A stretch of DNA of 64,000 bases from Hormiphora californensis (lineage: Eukaryota > Ctenophora > Tentaculata > Cydippida > Pleurobrachiidae), in the NCBI GenBank assembly GCA_020137815.1, contig CM035351.1, positions 2,703,409-2,767,408 on the forward strand, in the 5' to 3' direction. Shown here one piece after another: positions 40,651 through 53,334 of this stretch (position 1 is the first letter of the stretch; every line of letters starts with the position of its first letter). Both the position numbers and the translations under genes were made by a program. The notes under the pieces were generated by a model. The model worked only from the letters and a program-made list of their open reading frames with translations. It ran no database searches and was not told where the DNA came from.

Positions 40651-42710
40651 ATGTCAGCTAACTCCTCCAACTCCTCTTCCTCATCTTCCTCATACATGGG
40701 GTTCTACACCCGGGAGGGAGACATTCCAGTTGGCATCATCTACCTATTGTTCAGTGTCATCGGCATCATTATCAATGGTAAGATATCATTATTCGATACT
40801 CAGTCATGAGTTGAGAGAGATAAACACGTACTAATGTGATAGTCGATAGATAGTTAGCGTCAATACTTAACAATTGACAGGTCATGACAACTGTCACACG
40901 GAAGCACAAGTATTTAATGTTATACACATAATATATGATTGTTAATTAATTATAATTAATTATAATTACTGCAGGCTCAGTGATAATCCAGGCTCTGAAT
41001 GCGAGGAAATCCTTGAAGCTACTGCCCTTTCTCATTTGTGCCCTGTACCTGGCTCTTAACGACCTGGTAATATTCGTAAACACACACACACACACACACA
41101 CACATTGGGCAAGCTCAATTTAGCTATTGCCCGGCTGGGTATAATAGGCTCATATTATTCCTCAATTCACCGGTCCCTGCACTCTGCAGTTGAAGTCACA
41201 GCGGAGATGTTATTATATGTGTTGAACATGATTGGTTGGGGATAAAGAACTTATAACATTGAGTGTACTTTAATACTGTCATAACCTCCCAGGTGTTATG
41301 TGTGGCAGGGGCATTACCTTACGCCATACTAATTCTGCTAAACCGACCTCTCAATACATCTCTGTTTCTCTGCAAGATAGCGGGATTTGTGAACAGTATG
41401 GCGGACAAGGCTGCTTGGTTCAACATAACAAGGTATAAAATATTATCGAATAAAAATATTAATCGAGTAGAAGTGTTAAGCTAGTAGAGACTAACATCTC
41501 TAAGCCTTAGAGGTTTTAACGCATAACTCAAAGGGTTAAACGCTTAAATATATGCATAGTGCACTAGAAAAAATAGTGCGCTAGAAAAAAATAGTTCATT
41601 AGAAAATATCGTTAAGCCGGCAGTCAATCATGATTGGCTGTCGTATGGACGAAATTTTCTGACTTTTCCTGAAAATATTCTCTATATAACTTCCTCACAT
41701 GCTAACGTATTAAGCTAGTAGAGATATTAAGCTAGTAGAGACCAAAATCTCTAGGCGTCAAAGGGTTAAACGCTTAATTCAAAGAGTTAAACGCTTAACT
41801 ATGGATAGTGATTGGCTGAACGATATTTTTCCTGGAAATTTACCCCATATAACTTTCACGTGCTATAAACGTTTAATCAGAATAACCCAAAATTAGTATA
41901 AACGTTGTGAGCCTGATCCCTAACCAGCTAAAATTAATACCATTATTTTCTAACCACCTATATTTTCAGCATTATGATATTTCGGTGTGCATCTCTGCTG
42001 TTTCCTATCCAATGCCGGAACATTACAAACCGGCCCTTCTTCGTGACTCTATCCGTGATAACCTCCATCACAACATCCATCGCAGCCCTACCGTTCTTCC
42101 CTGTACCAGTTCATTGACAGCCAATTCAAATACAGATACAACCCCAACCTGGGTGAGTGCAGCTACCAGATCAGCACGGACTACTCCTATCTCATTATCC
42201 TGGTGGATATCATCTACTGGGGACCCTTCCTCCTCTGCATCATCAGCTCAATCGTCTTCTACATTGGCATGAACATCCACACTGCCCGGATACAGAGTGG
42301 GAACAAGAAGACGGATGTCTGCTTTCAAGACTCTGATACTCACTGCCTTCTTCATCACGTGCTACCTACCCCGACAGTTGGAGAGTCTCGGGTTTTACCT
42401 GATGGGCAAGAATCTCCTTCTCACCTGGGTCTGGTTCGAAAAGAACATAGGTTTCACTGCCCTGGTCTACATACACACCGTCTGCACCTTCTTGATCCCA
42501 CTAGTCAGGGCCGCCTTCACCCCTCTAGTCCTACGACTACCCGAGTTCATTAACATGTCCGATAAAAGAAGAGGGAAGAGGAGAAGCACGATTAAAGATA
42601 GGGTCTCGGTGTTTGCTAGGACGAGCGAGCTACTAAGATCTCAAGGTCTCGGCAAAGTAGCGGAACGACAGAAATCAACGCTGAGCAACATTGGCGTTTG
42701 CTCAGTCTAG
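40651..42710 (+). CDS. Class A-like GPCR, four exons, two frame breaks
   Basis: Exons 40651-40777, 40975-41066, 41293-41432 and 41970-42710. A Ser/Asn-rich N-terminus (MSANSSNSSSSS) precedes TM1 (IIINGSVI) and TM2 (LALNDL, the LxxxD motif). TM3 follows LCKIAGF with its Cys; the DRY position reads IMIFRC. TM6 contains FFITCYLP. The NPxxY position in TM7 reads FLIPLVR. In the last exon the frame changes twice, near 42100 (TTCTTCCCTG) and near 42297 (AGAGTGGGAAC). Removing one C and one G respectively restores a continuous receptor; I therefore suspect assembly errors, but a recent pseudogene is possible. A (CA)n tract is in the second intron and an AATAAA at 42808-42813. Not assignable to a ligand class. 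Confidence 0.8.
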
Positions 42711-42885
42711 ACTACCCCTAAAATTGACAATTATGACTTAATAAGTCGTGGTCGCGACATAACCTTGGGAACGCTTCAAATACCTGAGACAGTTACATTA
42801 ATCACAAAATAAAGATAACAATTTGACAAATTTGGGTATGATATGATTGTCAATAGATTTGTATACTGAATTGTCACACATGGTA

Positions 42886-43033
42886 TTAGCACTCTCGTTC
42901 GTCAAGAAGCTTCGCTTTAGAGATGGCGGTGGGGCTTGAGGTGAAGGCACCCGCTCGGGTACAGGGGCAGTTGGAATCCAGCTCAATACAACTCTCCTTG
43001 TTAGCACAGATCCTCCCAACGACCACACACAAC
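42886..43033 (-). CDS. Possible alternative cysteine-rich last exon
   Basis: A good acceptor (TTTTTGCAG) opens a frame with five closely spaced Cys (LCVVVGRICANKESCIELD then SNCPCT) and a sixth near the end, terminating at TAA (42886). It lies 162 bp downstream of the small secreted gene on the same strand. Splicing from an internal donor (TATGT/GTACAA, about 43219) to this acceptor would keep the frame. Without transcript data this is only a candidate. Confidence 0.4.
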
Positions 43034-43194
43034 CTGCAAAAACAGAGATAATTATATTGTGTTGTTTTAGGAAATGTACCTACCTCTTTCACTCATTCTC
43101 TCCTACCCCGTTCCCGGTAATTGAGAGAGTACACTGCTTCTCGCTATACGTGTTCCAAAAAAGCCATTCCTAGCCCCATTATAGTACCTTCATC

Positions 43195-43710
43195 TTAGGT
43201 TGCATCTGGAACGTTAACTTTCCTTGTGTTGTACACATAGGTTACACCTCCTCGACTGTTCTTTATGATCAGTTTCCCCTTCCTCCTTCCTGATCCCCTC
43301 TCGCTGATCTCCTCGAGACCCTCCCAGTTGCTATCATCCTCCATCCCGCTCTCATCCCGCTCCTCCAGCATCATACCACCGTACGACCACTGGTTCCACG
43401 GGGCTCGGTTCCCTGTGAGAAAACATGTGGTTTGGTTTCGACTGTTATAAAAGTACCTCGCACTGCGCCCCGAAGAATGTGGTAAAGCTCTTTCAACATA
43501 GAACATAGTGGAAAGATTATTTTTTAAAAAGAGCCATTTTAACTTCCTACCCAGAGCTATGGCATCTAGAACAAGAAAAACACTCGCCAGCACGAGGACA
43601 CTCCTGCAATGATATGTTGTTAATTGTGTAGCTGCTTTTTAATTGAAAATATTGAATAGTTGTTGATGTTTAAAATTTGTTTTACATGTTTACCTTACGA
43701 TTCCGAACAT
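43195..43710 (-). CDS. Small secreted protein or peptide precursor
   Basis: Exons 43710-43694, 43603-43551 and 43412-43195 join in phase to 95 residues. The first two encode a clear signal peptide (IVRSVLVLASVFLVLDAIALG), so the mature chain begins near NRAPWNQWSYGG. The mature part is acidic (EERDESGMEDDSNWEGLEE) and then basic, with a GSGRRKGK stretch that could be a dibasic processing site. There is no Cys. This fits a neuropeptide or other processed secreted precursor, but I recognise no family. A longer unspliced frame (43593-43195) reading through the second intron is the alternative. Confidence 0.6.
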
Positions 43711-44467
43711 GATGGTTTAAATCTGTTTGACGTGTCTGCTATACTTCCTGACTGAAGGGTGATGGAAGTAATCGCTGCCCGGAATACTCCGGATGATGAT
43801 GATGATGATGTATATATTGTGGGTTAGATAAACAACAAGCGTTAGACGAACAAAACAGCGGCCTATTTTTACACACTTGTTGTGTTATATCACACACACA
43901 ATTAACTTGCTGCGTGCCTTGATTTCAACTTGCTTTAAGTTTAAAAGTAGAAAAAATTGTTAAAGCATTGAAGCAATATGTAGTACCATGCCATATAATA
44001 GTAAAGCTTGAACTGCGATACTAAGCCAAGATCAGAACCTTGTGAAATAAAACGTGGCTCTTATGATCATCCGCTAATAATTGTAACTATCCTCTGCGAC
44101 CTCCTCATGGAGACCATGTTCTGTAACTGAGATTGCGACCTCTAAATACTCCTCCCTGATTAGACTAACCATAGGATGACACGTGCCCCAATCATTGACT
44201 GCAATATAGCACACCTGCACTCGATCTGTAAGACGGAGCAGCTGTAAGGAAAGTTATCGTTCCTTTGTAGTAAAAAGATATAGAGAGAGAAACCGCCCTT
44301 ATTATTGATCATTGATCCTATTTTCTACAACTGTTTGAGACAGCGAACTCTGTATCATAAGTCGCCATCATTTTCTCTCTTTCTCCCTCTCTATACTGTC
44401 TCTATCTCTCTTTTTGTCAAGTTCGATTGACAAGTTATATCATTATCTGACAGGAAGGTGAGGAATA

Positions 44468-45388
44468 ATGACCAACAGAAGAAATGCATTAAACAGCAGG
44501 ACGGTGCAGGGAGGCAGCAGATTCTCCTCCCGGGGCACTACAGCCAGCATGTTCGATTTGGAGTCACCTGACACCTCATCTCCAACCACAACTCCCTCTC
44601 CGTTCAGTTATAAGCCCCAAACCAGGTCATCCCTTATCTTGGGCTCCCTGGAAGATAAAATGTTAGTCAAGACTCGTGTTAGAGACTTTCAGGGCGATAG
44701 ATCGAATGAGGCTGCTCACCATGCCTTGGCTGACTACCATCGCCGTAGGATAGGTACATCACCGACCTTTGGAACGTACACATCGGACCCCCTGAAAAGG
44801 TGGCCAATGTCACCCCGAGTAAGAGTAACACCTGTAAAACCGGGCAGACCGCCAGAATCCAAGATAAAACATTATAAAACATGCAACTGGTACCGATGGG
44901 CAGGATTTGATTTGCTCAGATCTCAATTCACCAGTGAGCCCAATTTAGAGACGTTTGTAAAGCAGGGTTTCCTGGATCTACGCTGGCACTCTGAGACTTG
45001 TATTCAATACAAGTTGTGTAAAGAGAGAGTGTCATCGAAATTCCCAACTCTCTCAACTCCACCACGAACGCCAACAGTTGTACTCCGCCAACGCAAGGGA
45101 AGATCACTGAAAGAACTTCTACGAAATACTATTGACCCATCGTTGGTAAGTAGCAGTACTGCATTATCCCCGCCCGCTCGTCCTAAGAGTGTTCACAGCA
45201 AGTCTTACTCAAACCTCATAGCGTTTAAATCCCCCCGGATCTCGCGGAAAAAGAAGGACCGTCCACAGTCTACACTTGGGATCGATAAGAAGGCCCGTCC
45301 GCAATCAACTTTAGATATTAGTGATAACGATACCAGAAATAAACGGACTTCTAGTGTTGCCAATTTGTTAAGATTTTTACGTGATTAG
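44468..45388 (+). CDS. Unrecognised basic protein, 306 aa
   Basis: Open frame with an ATG at 44468 and a poly(A) signal at 45607-45612. The N-terminus is Ser/Thr/Arg-rich and low in complexity (PDTSSPTTTPSPFSYK). A more conserved-looking core lies around residues 135-185 (HYKTCNWYRWAGFDLLRSQF and HSETCIQYKLCKERV). The C-terminus is strongly basic (SRKKKDRPQSTLG), with RPQSTL occurring twice, and may bear nuclear-localisation or phosphorylation sites. No membrane segment or signal peptide. I assign no function. Confidence 0.65.
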   Translation: MTNRRNALNSRTVQGGSRFSSRGTTASMFDLESPDTSSPTTTPSPFSYKPQTRSSLILGSLEDKMLVKTRVRDFQGDRSNEAAHHALADYHRRRIGTSPTFGTYTSDPLKRWPMSPRVRVTPVKPGRPPESKIKHYKTCNWYRWAGFDLLRSQFTSEPNLETFVKQGFLDLRWHSETCIQYKLCKERVSSKFPTLSTPPRTPTVVLRQRKGRSLKELLRNTIDPSLVSSSTALSPPARPKSVHSKSYSNLIAFKSPRISRKKKDRPQSTLGIDKKARPQSTLDISDNDTRNKRTSSVANLLRFLRD

Positions 45389-45670
45389 GTTTTCTAAAAT
45401 ACTTTCTAAAATGTGTCGTGTTTAGATTCTCACCCCATCCATACACATAGTGAAATGAAGATAGTCAGCATCCTCCTGGTCCACTAGATCACACAAACCA
45501 TATAAATTACAACCAATCATCCAATTTAGGCTTTGCAGAAACATTGTTTTTTTCGGAAACTAAAATATAATAGATTTGGTGTAAAGACATAAAAAGAAAT
45601 GATTGAAATAAAACAGATGGAATCGCATTTCGGTAAGTAATCGTGATAATTTTAATAACATCAATAACTC

Positions 45671-45952
45671 TCAGTCCTTCCAAGTAGAAACTAAATCTCT
45701 GTAATCGGTTTCTGAAGCTGCTTCATTTTCTTCGTTGGTATTCCGTCTGGGCCTTTGAAGGTAGGCAACAAACAGGAGCATCGACCAAACGAGAGCCAAA
45801 GGAAATGCAATTCCCATATTTTTCACTGAATAGAAGGATATCGATTTAGATCTCGACTATACAAAATATGAATTTTGTTAACACTTTCTAGCTAACTTAC
45901 CTATACTTTGAATAGGAATACAATTGTAAACCAAGCCGGTGCAGTTCTTCAT
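45671..45952 (-). CDS. 68-residue single-pass membrane microprotein
   Basis: Exon 1 at 45952-45901 and exon 2 at 45825-45671 join in phase 1 (AG/GTAAG donor, TTCAG acceptor) to a complete 69-codon frame. It starts MKNCTGLVYNCIPIQS, continues with one hydrophobic helix (MGIAFPLALVWSMLLFVAYL), then RPRR and a polar acidic tail ending STWKD. Positive residues follow the helix, so the tail is probably cytosolic or matrix-facing. It is convergent with the gene at 44468-45388, their stops being 283 bp apart. An upstream exon cannot be excluded. Confidence 0.62.
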
Positions 45953-48609
45953 TTTGGACAAGGAACAAGCAGACAGTCAATTGATACACGCACACACGAT
46001 GAAATTCAATAGTCTTACAGCACAGCTAGTACCCGTAATATCTGATAGTGTACTGCAGTTGCTGTTGGACTTGTGCATTATGTGTAACATATTCAGAAAC
46101 ACCCGTTTAATATGTGTCGACTTGGTTTTCTACAGTATTCCGATAAGCGAATTTCGCTTTTTAACTGAAGTGTGAACTGCTTGTCACCTTTATTCCGCGG
46201 TACTGGGCCTCATCAAAAAGTGTCATAATTACTTCATACAAAACACATCATGAGCGAAACATACCGACATGTGTGTCTTTCAAAGACTATCTAATAACTT
46301 GTGATTCATGCGGTTTGATTATGTGGTCATTACAGCTGCTTTTTAATTTTAATATGCCAAAATGTCAGGAAAGATTTCTCCACCCTGTGCATTGTGATTC
46401 AACACCCTAATGGTTGCCTTGTTTGACCCTGTTACAACAACCCTTTCAGTAGTTCCTCATCCATTGTCTACATGTCCTACAATAATATAAGATTCTTCTC
46501 CCACGTTATATACTGACAATGGAAATATGGATCGCCGCGGCACTCCGTAAATAGGAGCGGAAGTGGACAGTGCATGCTGACACATGGCTATCTATATATT
46601 TCCAAATTTCTTTGTTGTGCGTGTGTGTGACTTTGTGTCAAGTGGCCGTAATTGACGACCATGCCGCTCATCGAGCTTGGATTCGGAAAAAGCGGTTGAA
46701 TTTTGACAGGCAGCTTCCGCGGATATCATCTTATTGACTTCCATATTTATTTTCAGACTGCATACTAATCATGTATATTATCTCTATTATTACAGATTAT
46801 TCTCTATCTCTATACCTCTTCCTCTCTCTTTCTCTCATCTCTTTCTCTCTCCCCTCTTTCTTTCTCTTATCTCTCTCCCTTTTCTTCTTTTTGATGACAG
46901 GAACTCTCGATTCCTGTCGATTGTTCATCTCTCTCTCTGTAATAAGATTTACGACGAGAAGCTCTCTTTATAAGCCACTCTCTTTTTTCTGCCACTATCT
47001 TAGTCTCTCAAAATCATATCCTCTCATCTCACAATCTCATCCACTGGCATTCTCTCTCACTCTCTTCCTTCCATGTCTCTCTCTCTCCCTTAATTACTCT
47101 CCGTGTCGAATTTGATTAATCAGCTCTTTTTACTCGCAGCATGCTCAGATTGTGTGTGTGCGTGTGTGTAAGCTAAAACTGCACTATAACCACCATATGT
47201 ACTATCTTTCCATCTTTTCCTTACTTGCATCTCATCCTCATGATCTTCCTAGTCTCATTTATATCGCTCTGTTCTCATTTGCATCTTTCTCTCCCTAATC
47301 TCTCCCTATCTTTCTCTATCTCTCCAATCTTGATTTCTTTGGAAGTTGATTATCTACTGACGTAGACTGGAACATCTAACTCCTGCCGGCATTATGACGA
47401 ACACAATTTAAACTTTTTTTAATTTTGACCTAAGATTTTTTTTAATTTTTAGGAATTTGCTTTCTCCTTAATTTGGAATGTCTATCTGTCTCTTTCAATC
47501 CTCCGAAAATACATGTCTTTATGGTTTTTCACAGACCCCCATCAGTCTCTCTCCTTTCATCTCGGTCTATGAAATTCTATTTTTTAGACTGCATAATATG
47601 CACTCTGCTAATAAGCTTTTTCCGCTAACCGCTTGAAAGTAGAAATAAAATTGAGGACTCCCCGGTATAGTATCCGTTCACATAATTAGACGCTCTATAA
47701 TAGGACTTCATTTGAGGCTAAACATCCCTCTGGAGTAATTATAACCGAATTCCAACACGCCCGCCCTGTCAGGCGTGTCAGAAAACTCTCCATTGTCACT
47801 TGCCACCCTCACATAGTGTATCTACAGTACTGCTACAGTGTTTTGTATGCGTACTGTGTAGTTTTTCTACATACTGTCTCTTCTCTGTTGCCCTTTCACG
47901 CTTTTCTCTTTTTTTCTGTAAATAGTGTGCATTATTCAATATTCGGAAGTTCCGCTTAGTTTTTATTAATTTTTGGTAAAGATAAACATAAACATCCTGA
48001 TTAAATAATACGCTACATAATCTAAATATCGCATGTTAGTATCAACTCTACCATCTATATTTGTCCAACTGTGAACTTCACTGCATGTTTCTCTTCCATT
48101 ATGGTGCCAACAAAACTCAAAAATGTCGTACGTATATATTTACTCTCTCTCTCTGTGTTTGCAGTTAACATATGTTGGACATGAACTGCACCATTGGAGC
48201 ATTCTGCTTCTACTGCATGAACATGTGCACTATTAACACGCCTGTAGAAGAGTGTGTATACAGTACACCGTTTCGCGAAATTGCTTAATCTACTTTGTAG
48301 CCATGCACAAGGTAATCCTCCTCCTCGGCTGTCCCCCCCCCCCCCCCGTGTCCTCTGAAGCTTCATGTATTCCTTCCTCTCCAAACATGTGTAGCTATAT
48401 ATTGCACCGCGTACCAGGTCCCACACACACCACCTTGCCACAATTTTGTCAATAATTTCGTTCAATTAAAAAAAGAGGGATTTGTGTATATATACTGCCG
48501 TGAGGGCTAAAAATAGAAATAATGCCTGATAGATGTCGTTGTGTTGTGTTATAGTGTTGCAGTTGCCTTGGTCGTAGAGGTGAGGAGAGATGAGAGGAGG
48601 TGCTGTCTC
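45953..48609. other. Gene-free stretch, CT-rich
   Basis: 46800-47360 is a pyrimidine-rich region of CTCTCTTT and TCTCATCTC variants whose frames are low-complexity artefacts. A C14 run occurs near 48334. No exon chain with a domain was found. Confidence 0.5.
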
Positions 48610-51600
48610 ATGCGCCCATTTCTCTTCATCCTGATCCTTCTGTCCGTAGGTACAGTTACCTTAGTTACCTAGTTACCTTAGTAACCAACATAGGTACAGT
48701 ACAAACTAAATTATATAATCTGATGCATATGATTTTATAGTTATCTCTGCACAACTCTACCGTTCGATTTCTGAGTTTCATCTCCATTATAACACACAGG
48801 GTGTTCCCCGTTGAGCAAACGACTGGACTGTTCGGGTGTAGAGAGTGTCTTTGATAGAGTTAAAGACAGCCTCCGATCATCCCCTATGTACCAAACCTTC
48901 AGAGGTATATAATCATCATGACCAGCCATTTAGAAATATATTTCAAGTTGTCATTATTCATCACAGCACACCTAACCTTATACTGATTGATGTTTGATAA
49001 AATCTAATTAAAACTGTTTCAACATACCAAAATTAACGGTTTAACAGTAAAATAATTGGCACATATATAGTAACTTTACAAAATACCTTCACAGATAACA
49101 ACGGGGGTATTTGTTATCGAGACAGCAACACGACAAAGTTTGTCCCTACGTGTTGTTCATTTGACCGAGAGATGGCCCTAGCCCTCACCTCTTCTACCCT
49201 CTTCAGAACGTGCGTTTTAAATTGACGGCTTGCTAATTAACCCTCATAATATTTTATCCTTTGATCTAAATTTGCACTTATTATGCCGGCTCTAATTATG
49301 TCTAATATTCTAAAACATTCAGGTACCTTTTCACGGACACGCTGCAGGATTACAAGTACGCCCTCGAGAATCTCAAAGAGCTGTACCTCGAACGGCTTCA
49401 TGATCTTCTAGGTGACAAAATAGGTAAGCTAATAAAGTACATATTTGTAAGTAGATAACATCTGACTGACCAGAAGGCAGAAGCAATCGAGTCTTCATGA
49501 AGAAGAGGGGTAGATATGGTTCCTCAAGCGTATTGCCATATTACAAAAGCTTAGTTTTAGCGGACCTATTATGTAAGTTACACTGTAGCCTCTCTCTCCG
49601 GTATCAGGGGAGTTCGTCAGGGCCCGGTTACAGAAAACAGGCTACGCAGGATTGAGAAGCAGCTACAGGGACACAATGAGGGAGCAGTTACGATTGCTGC
49701 TCGAGGAGAAGGAACAGCAGAAATTTGACGGCGCAAGAGTGCCTCTCATTTCAGGTACAATCCCCCCCCCCCCCCCGTGTTCAACAAGCAATCGACATAA
49801 TCGTGTTGCAATTTACTAGGGGATTGTGCTTCCCAGCAATTCCCTACAATCCGAGTATATTGCAATACCTGCGTACAGTGATCCACATACAACACGTTCT
49901 ACACCACATGTACCAACCCAAAAAACAATCTTTATAACTCTACCTCTTTCTTCAGATAGATGTCTTCAGACTGCAGAAAACTATATTGACAAGTTTAAAA
50001 GGAAACTCGAGGTCTACTTGACAGACTTGTTAGCTCTTGAAAACGGCGTTTCACTTGCCGGAAAACTGTTAGATTCCCTTCAAGTATGTATCCTCCGTCC
50101 AGGATTGATTTAACCAATTTATATTTTAAATTAGGTAAAATGTAAATCTCAGTAATTGTTGGGATGGGCGAAGCAAGAAAAATAGTCAGGCATGCAGCTT
50201 ATTAAACGTACTATCCCTTTGCTTAGCTAGATTGTGTTTCGTGCGCCCCGCTCGCGAAACACAAATGTAAAGAAGGGTTAGAACATAACAACTATCCCTC
50301 CAGTTCCAGAAAGTATCCCCAAAGTGTGTGGACGCTGTGGCCCGGTCCTCAGTCATGACGATAGGGTGCAGTCAGTGTCACATGGAGACTGCCAAGTTCA
50401 AAGCTTGCAGATCACTGTGTGTCAATGTCGTTAACGGGTGTATGAAACCCCTTTTAGATTTTCTGGTAAGTTTTGGAATAACTTTGAATTGGTGCAACAG
50501 CATTTTTGCAGTTGATGCCGCCTGTTTCATGTCTGTTTCCAGATATTGACAGCCATTTTCCTAAACCGTGTATTTTCACACCTGTACGTCTGGATCAATG
50601 TTTTAGTACTGCACACGCACTGACACTTCTATGGCTTCACTACATGCAGCTTGTATTTTATATTTTCAGCCTACCTGGTTTACCTGGCAAGAAATTATGG
50701 ATCACTTAGATTTCGAATTCTCCTTAAAACAAAAAGAGTTAACCGATGAGAACGTGAGGAAACAGCTCATGGATAGCTTTATATTGGATTACAAGAATCT
50801 TCAGATGAACTGTTACGTGGACAGGAATCGATCCCTCAGCTATGATGAAGATCGAGCGCCCAGAAAATATTCTAGGGTAAGGAGGAGAATTAGCTACTGT
50901 AATTATGCTTACATTAGAAGATACCCCGAACAGCTAATATTCTCTTATCAAATATATACACACGCAGCGTGGAATAAAATAAACGTATAACCATTATCAA
51001 ATTGAGCTGTCAAACACACGTACAAACAAACAAACAACACACGTACATACATACTTTAGGTGCCTTGTTCGTACATACTTGTTCGACCCTCTCCATGCCC
51101 CACGTAACATAACAACAACACTTATTAGGTGTCGGAGATGGGTGATCCGGCGACCCCTAAATACAAAGACATGTTCCGGGGTATGTTCAACGATCTCCAG
51201 GACCACTTTTGCAGCGGCCTAGATTTCTCTAGTGAGGATGATGTAGGGCCATGCTTCAATGGATCCCATGTTGCCCCCTACCTTCATAATCCAACTAGCT
51301 TTACAGAGGTGAGGGTCTTATTATCATGGTTATATTTAATTAGTTTCTAATTAATAATTAACAAATAATTATCATGTACACTCCCATTGCAGTTAAGTCA
51401 GATGGGGAACCCTGAAGTATCAGATAGTAGCTACCTTCACCATACCGCGAGAGATGTCCAGCAGCGGATAGACGCTTTTAATTCTAAATTTATCTACCGA
51501 ATTGGTACGTTTCCAATTAGACACACGTGTGTACTGTGCCTTTAGTTATAGTAGTGCAGATACACATGGTATTTAGCTTACCGCATGTCAACCAAATTTA

Positions 51601-52000
51601 CTGTCTACTGATACACATCAAGTGCAGCGACACGTGAGATACGTTTGTCAGAAAAACTTTGTCTCGACCCACACATATTACCAAGTCCCCCTAATCCTGA
51701 TCCTAGAAAACTAAAAGTTATCTTTGCCAATATTCAGGGGTTGGTTGTCTAACCTAGACCCATTACCGCCCCATAACTTCCCTTTCTATAACAGGTGAGG
51801 AAGAATCATCGACGGAGGTGCCAAGAAGACCAAACCCGGGAGATTTCACAACGGAGGAACCCCGGGGAAACTTCTCAACGGGAGGAGCACCATCCGATCA
51901 GAATAAATGTATGACAACCCAGATCTCCTTCGCTCTCCTTCTCTTTCTCCTGTCACCGACTATTATAGTGAACCATGTGTACTGGGACACGTGGGTCTAA
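48610..52000 (+). CDS. Glypican (GPI-anchored heparan sulfate proteoglycan core)
   Basis: Exons 48610-48649, 49095-49209, 49323-49423, 49608-49754, 49956-50083, 50304-50465, 50670-50876, 51129-51308, 51393-51504 and 51795-52000 join without a frame break to 465 residues. A signal peptide (MRPFLFILILLSV) is followed by the N-terminal Cys cluster (ICYRDSNTTKFVPTCC), a long helical region, the glypican core motif CSQCHMETAKFKACRSLC with VVNGCMKPL, and PCFNGSHVAPYL, which corresponds to the CWNG.. region. The C-terminus has a hydrophobic GPI-signal-like segment (SFALLLFLLSPTIIV) but with a rather polar end (NHVYWDTWV). Glypicans modulate Wnt, Hedgehog and BMP signalling at the cell surface. No SGSG heparan-sulfate cluster is present near the C-terminus. 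It is shorter than the usual 540-580 residues. Confidence 0.9.
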
Positions 52001-53240
52001 TCGCCGCTCTGGAAGCATTCTATGAACATCACCTCTATTGTTGGGAAACGGCAGTTCAATACATTTGGTTAATTAATTAGGACTTTTTTCATTTAATTAT
52101 TGTTTATCCTACAAATCGGACTCGGTTGTATGATACTTTAGTTTGTTTGTTCGAGTGGGTTCTCAAAATCTCAGACACTCAAATATAAATTGCAACGTGA
52201 CAGAGGTGGCTCGTGAGGGAATAATTATGTTTTTGTTAATTTAAGAGTGTTTTAAATATAATATATATTCTGTTACTCAGGTTTAATATATATAATGACC
52301 CCGCTACCCGCCATGAGCTGCGTGCGGTGCGTGTGCATGTGCACAACAGGAGCTCGTTCCACTGTGTAAACATTTCAGACTTTAGAGATACGGCTTTTCC
52401 TTGTTTTTCCAACCACATCACAATCATGTGAGGGGGGGTCATGTTGGACGGGAGAAGGACGGAGAAGGATGTTGGGAGAGAAAGAAAAAAGGGCTGAGAG
52501 AGAGTGAGATAGAGAAAATAACATAGGGCTGAAGGAGAAAGAGAAAGGAGAGGATAGTGTGTGTGTGAGAGAGAGAGAGAGAGAGTGTGTCAGATAGAGA
52601 GAGAGGGGGATAGTCAGTGAGATATAAGAAACCGACACATGGGGGTCGGGAGCAAGTGGTGCGTGTCACGCGACGTATGGCGAAACAGAGTGAGAGGAAA
52701 TTGACACGCAGCAGCTCTGTTCTGCATCCGGTCCTAGTCATGTCAAGGGGCAATGTTTATCTAACGACTAGTTTTACACTTGCGTGCGTGTGAGACCAGT
52801 GCCATGACGGTGTGGTCGAGCCTTTAATTGTGATGTACCGCACAACACAATGATTGTTAATTTTAGTGGCAACAACTAACAATAATAGTCTCAACAAGTT
52901 GTATTTGTTTGTCTGTTTTAGTATTCTGGAAGCTATTGAGGGCGGCTACCTACTACTATCGGGGCACTGTATTAGTGGAGGGACGACATGTGTTACACTG
53001 TACCCTTTGTTCCTCACGCAAAGTGCCGCACATCGTCCTCCAAAAACTCTCTCTCACCTTTTTCTCGCTGCTTGAAAATCTAATAGAGCTGTTGAGCTAC
53101 TAGTGCAGCAGGAGGTGCTGCTGCACGCAGTATATATTTCTATGGGTGCGTTCGCCAGGAAAACCCAATTTAAACCTTCCTCCAGCTTTTGCTGCTCCTT
53201 CTTCTGCGTGTTCAGTACCTTCCCTAGGAAGCACACGCAC

Positions 53241-53334
<94 letters not shown>

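Noticed and set aside
42798-43028. Frame MWSLGGSVLTRR as a separate protein
   Set aside because: It is an out-of-frame shadow of the cysteine-rich candidate exon at 42886-43033.
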